From Flavobacterium psychrophilum (GTDB lineage: Bacteria; Bacteroidota; Bacteroidia; Flavobacteriales; Flavobacteriaceae), in NCBI GenBank assembly GCA_945907225.1, contig CAMDSN010000097.1, positions 1 through 6,451 of the forward strand: 6,451 bases of DNA, given 5' to 3'. The notes under the pieces were generated by a model, which made no database searches, was not told where the DNA came from, and worked only from the letters and a program-made list of their open reading frames with translations. Position numbers and translations under genes: made by a program. Of the stretch, positions 5,711-6,451 are shown in pieces (position 1 is the stretch's first letter; every line of letters begins with the position of its first letter).

Positions 5711-5736
5711 ACAGATACTGAAATAAATTCAGCATA
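5711..5736. repeat. 26-base hairpin-like element, copy B, directly before gmk
   Basis: This is the second copy of the element at 1281-1306 (23/26 identical). Here the core inverted repeat is intact: CTGAA (5718-5722), loop ATAAA (5723-5727) and TTCAG (5728-5732). After one mismatch, two more outer pairs are possible. It ends two bases before the gmk ATG at 5739, so a folded RNA hairpin would sit in the ribosome landing area. Confidence 0.7.
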
Positions 5737-5738
5737 AA

Positions 5739-6314
5739 ATGAACAAAGGAAAGTTATTAGTTTTCTCAGCGCCATCGGGCTCAGGAAAAACAACCATAGT
5801 TAGGCATTTATTAGCACAACCTGAGTTGAATTTGGAGTTTTCCATTTCGGTAGCAACGCGGGAGCCAAGAAGTGAAGAAATTGATGGGAAAGATTATTAT
5901 TTTATGTCAATAACGGAATTCAAAAAACACATCAAAGCTGAAGATTTTATTGAATGGGAAGAAGTGTATCGCGATAATTTTTATGGCACTTTGAAAAGCG
6001 AAGTACAACGCATTTGGGCAAAAGGTAAGAATGTAATTTTTGATATTGATGTTTCCGGCGGATTACGAATTAAATCGAAATTTCCAAAGGAAACCTTAGC
6101 TGTTTTTGTTAAACCGCCAAGTGTTGACGAACTAAAACGACGCTTAAAGGAACGTTCTACAGAAAGTGAAGACAAAATCAATATGCGAATAGCAAAAGCA
6201 CATGTTGAGTTGGCAACTGCACCACAGTTTGATAAGGTTATTAAGAATTACGATTTGGATGTGGCAAAGCAGGAAGCCTATGATTTGGTTAAAGAATTTA
6301 TAAAAAGTAATTAG
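5739..6314 (+). CDS. gmk: Guanylate kinase
   Basis: Gmk phosphorylates GMP or dGMP to the diphosphate with ATP in the cytosol, an essential step in purine salvage and synthesis. The 191 residues fit the family. The P-loop APSGSGKT is at residues 11-18 with Lys17. The GMP-binding region follows with TREPR (40-44), DYYF (52-55), IEWEE (71-75) and YGT (82-84). FDIDVSGG (101-108) is the equivalent of the usual IDVQG strand, and the lid has arginines at 134, 135 and 139, with Arg150 after it. A small oddity is SEE at 45-47 where most homologues have PGE. It follows yicC in the conserved order and is probably co-transcribed. Its last codons, AGT AAT and the TAG stop, are the first units of a heptad array, so the array contributes the C-terminal Ser-Asn. 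Confidence 0.96.
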   Translation: MNKGKLLVFSAPSGSGKTTIVRHLLAQPELNLEFSISVATREPRSEEIDGKDYYFMSITEFKKHIKAEDFIEWEEVYRDNFYGTLKSEVQRIWAKGKNVIFDIDVSGGLRIKSKFPKETLAVFVKPPSVDELKRRLKERSTESEDKINMRIAKAHVELATAPQFDKVIKNYDLDVAKQEAYDLVKEFIKSN

Positions 6315-6340
6315 TTATTAGTAAAGAGTAATTAGTCTTG
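6306..6340. repeat. 7-base tandem array from the gmk stop to the four-helix-bundle gene
   Basis: Five units run in exact 7-base register: AGTAATT (6306-6312), AGTTATT (6313-6319), AGTAAAG (6320-6326), AGTAATT (6327-6333) and a degenerate AGTCTTG (6334-6340). The unit is the same as in the left array at 4710-4730. The array fills the whole gap between gmk and the next start codon at 6342, and its first unit is the end of gmk. No complementary right arm is present in the window. Confidence 0.75.
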
Positions 6341-6341
6341 A

Positions 6342-6451
6342 ATGGGTGAAATAAAATCATATAAGGATTTATTGATTTGGCAAAAGGGAATCAAAATAGT
6401 AACCATGGTTTATCATTTGACAAATTCCTTTCCAAAAGAAGAATTATTTGC
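6342..6451 (+). CDS. Four-helix-bundle protein, S23/23S rRNA intervening-sequence family, N-terminal part (3' end outside window)
   Basis: An ATG at 6342 opens a frame that stays open to the window end, giving 36 residues. The start MGEIKSYKDLLIWQKGIKIV has the hallmark SYKDLxIWQKG of four-helix-bundle proteins related to the S23 protein of 23S rRNA intervening sequences and, more distantly, to Avd of diversity-generating retroelements. The following TMVYHLTNSFPKEELF also fits, matching the family pattern YxLTxxFPxxExF. The usual length is about 120 residues, so roughly two thirds is missing. Such genes occur dispersed in Bacteroidota chromosomes, and their cellular role is unknown. It begins 27 bases after gmk, a place where I would expect nadD in flavobacteria (from memory). 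No promoter is visible, and the spacer is entirely heptad repeat. Confidence 0.85.
   Translation, partial: MGEIKSYKDLLIWQKGIKIVTMVYHLTNSFPKEELF

Noticed and set aside
3878..6181. Open frames inside the permease, yicC and gmk in other frames (3878-4072, 4451-4633, 5037-5279, 5981-6181)
   Set aside because: They are shadows of strongly supported genes and have no recognisable domains.

Overview
The window looks like a chromosomal segment of a Bacteroidota member, most likely a Flavobacterium-like Flavobacteriaceae. The evidence is low G+C, A-rich leaders without clear Shine-Dalgarno sites, three exact matches to the Bacteroidota -7 promoter element TAnnTTTG, and a gene order and protein set (SufE, DUF59, DUF2480, YicC, Gmk) that I recognise from that family. 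The genus is an inference. There is no gene-free stretch longer than about 120 bases.

Region 1 (1-2207, + strand) is the distal part of a suf iron-sulfur cluster operon: the C-terminal end of the cysteine desulfurase SufS, a small unrecognised putative lipoprotein, SufE (sulfur acceptor), a DUF59/SufT-type assembly factor and a DUF2480 protein with three cysteines. SufS and SufE mobilise sulfur from cysteine for cluster building; the other genes are probably accessory.

Region 2 (2214-3359, - strand) is a PLP-dependent trans-sulfuration enzyme of the cystathionine gamma-synthase/lyase family. It converges on the suf operon with only 6 bases between stop codons. It is divergent from region 3 (3476-4718, + strand), where an ArsC/Spx-fold thioredoxin-like protein overlaps a ten-helix EamA-family permease by 8 bases. 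The 116-base divergent spacer holds two back-to-back -7-like boxes.

Region 3b (4809-6314, + strand) is the conserved pair yicC (RNase) and gmk (guanylate kinase). At the right edge starts a four-helix-bundle protein of the S23/23S rRNA intervening-sequence family (6342 onward, cut by the window end).

The most interesting material lies in the spacers. Five of them carry short-period repeats or hairpin-like elements: a 26-base element directly before two start codons (1281-1306 and 5711-5736, 23/26 identical), an inverted pair of CAGTCN hexamer arrays (1640-1685), an inverted pair of 7-base arrays straddling the EamA stop codon (4710-4774), an ATAG heptad array (5682-5702), and a 7-base array running from the gmk stop to the start of the four-helix-bundle gene (6306-6340). 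The EamA and gmk stop codons are formed at the same phase of the same 7-base repeat. I suggest, as a hypothesis, that the four-helix-bundle gene is cargo of a small element bounded by inverted heptad arrays, and that 4710-4774 is a version without cargo.
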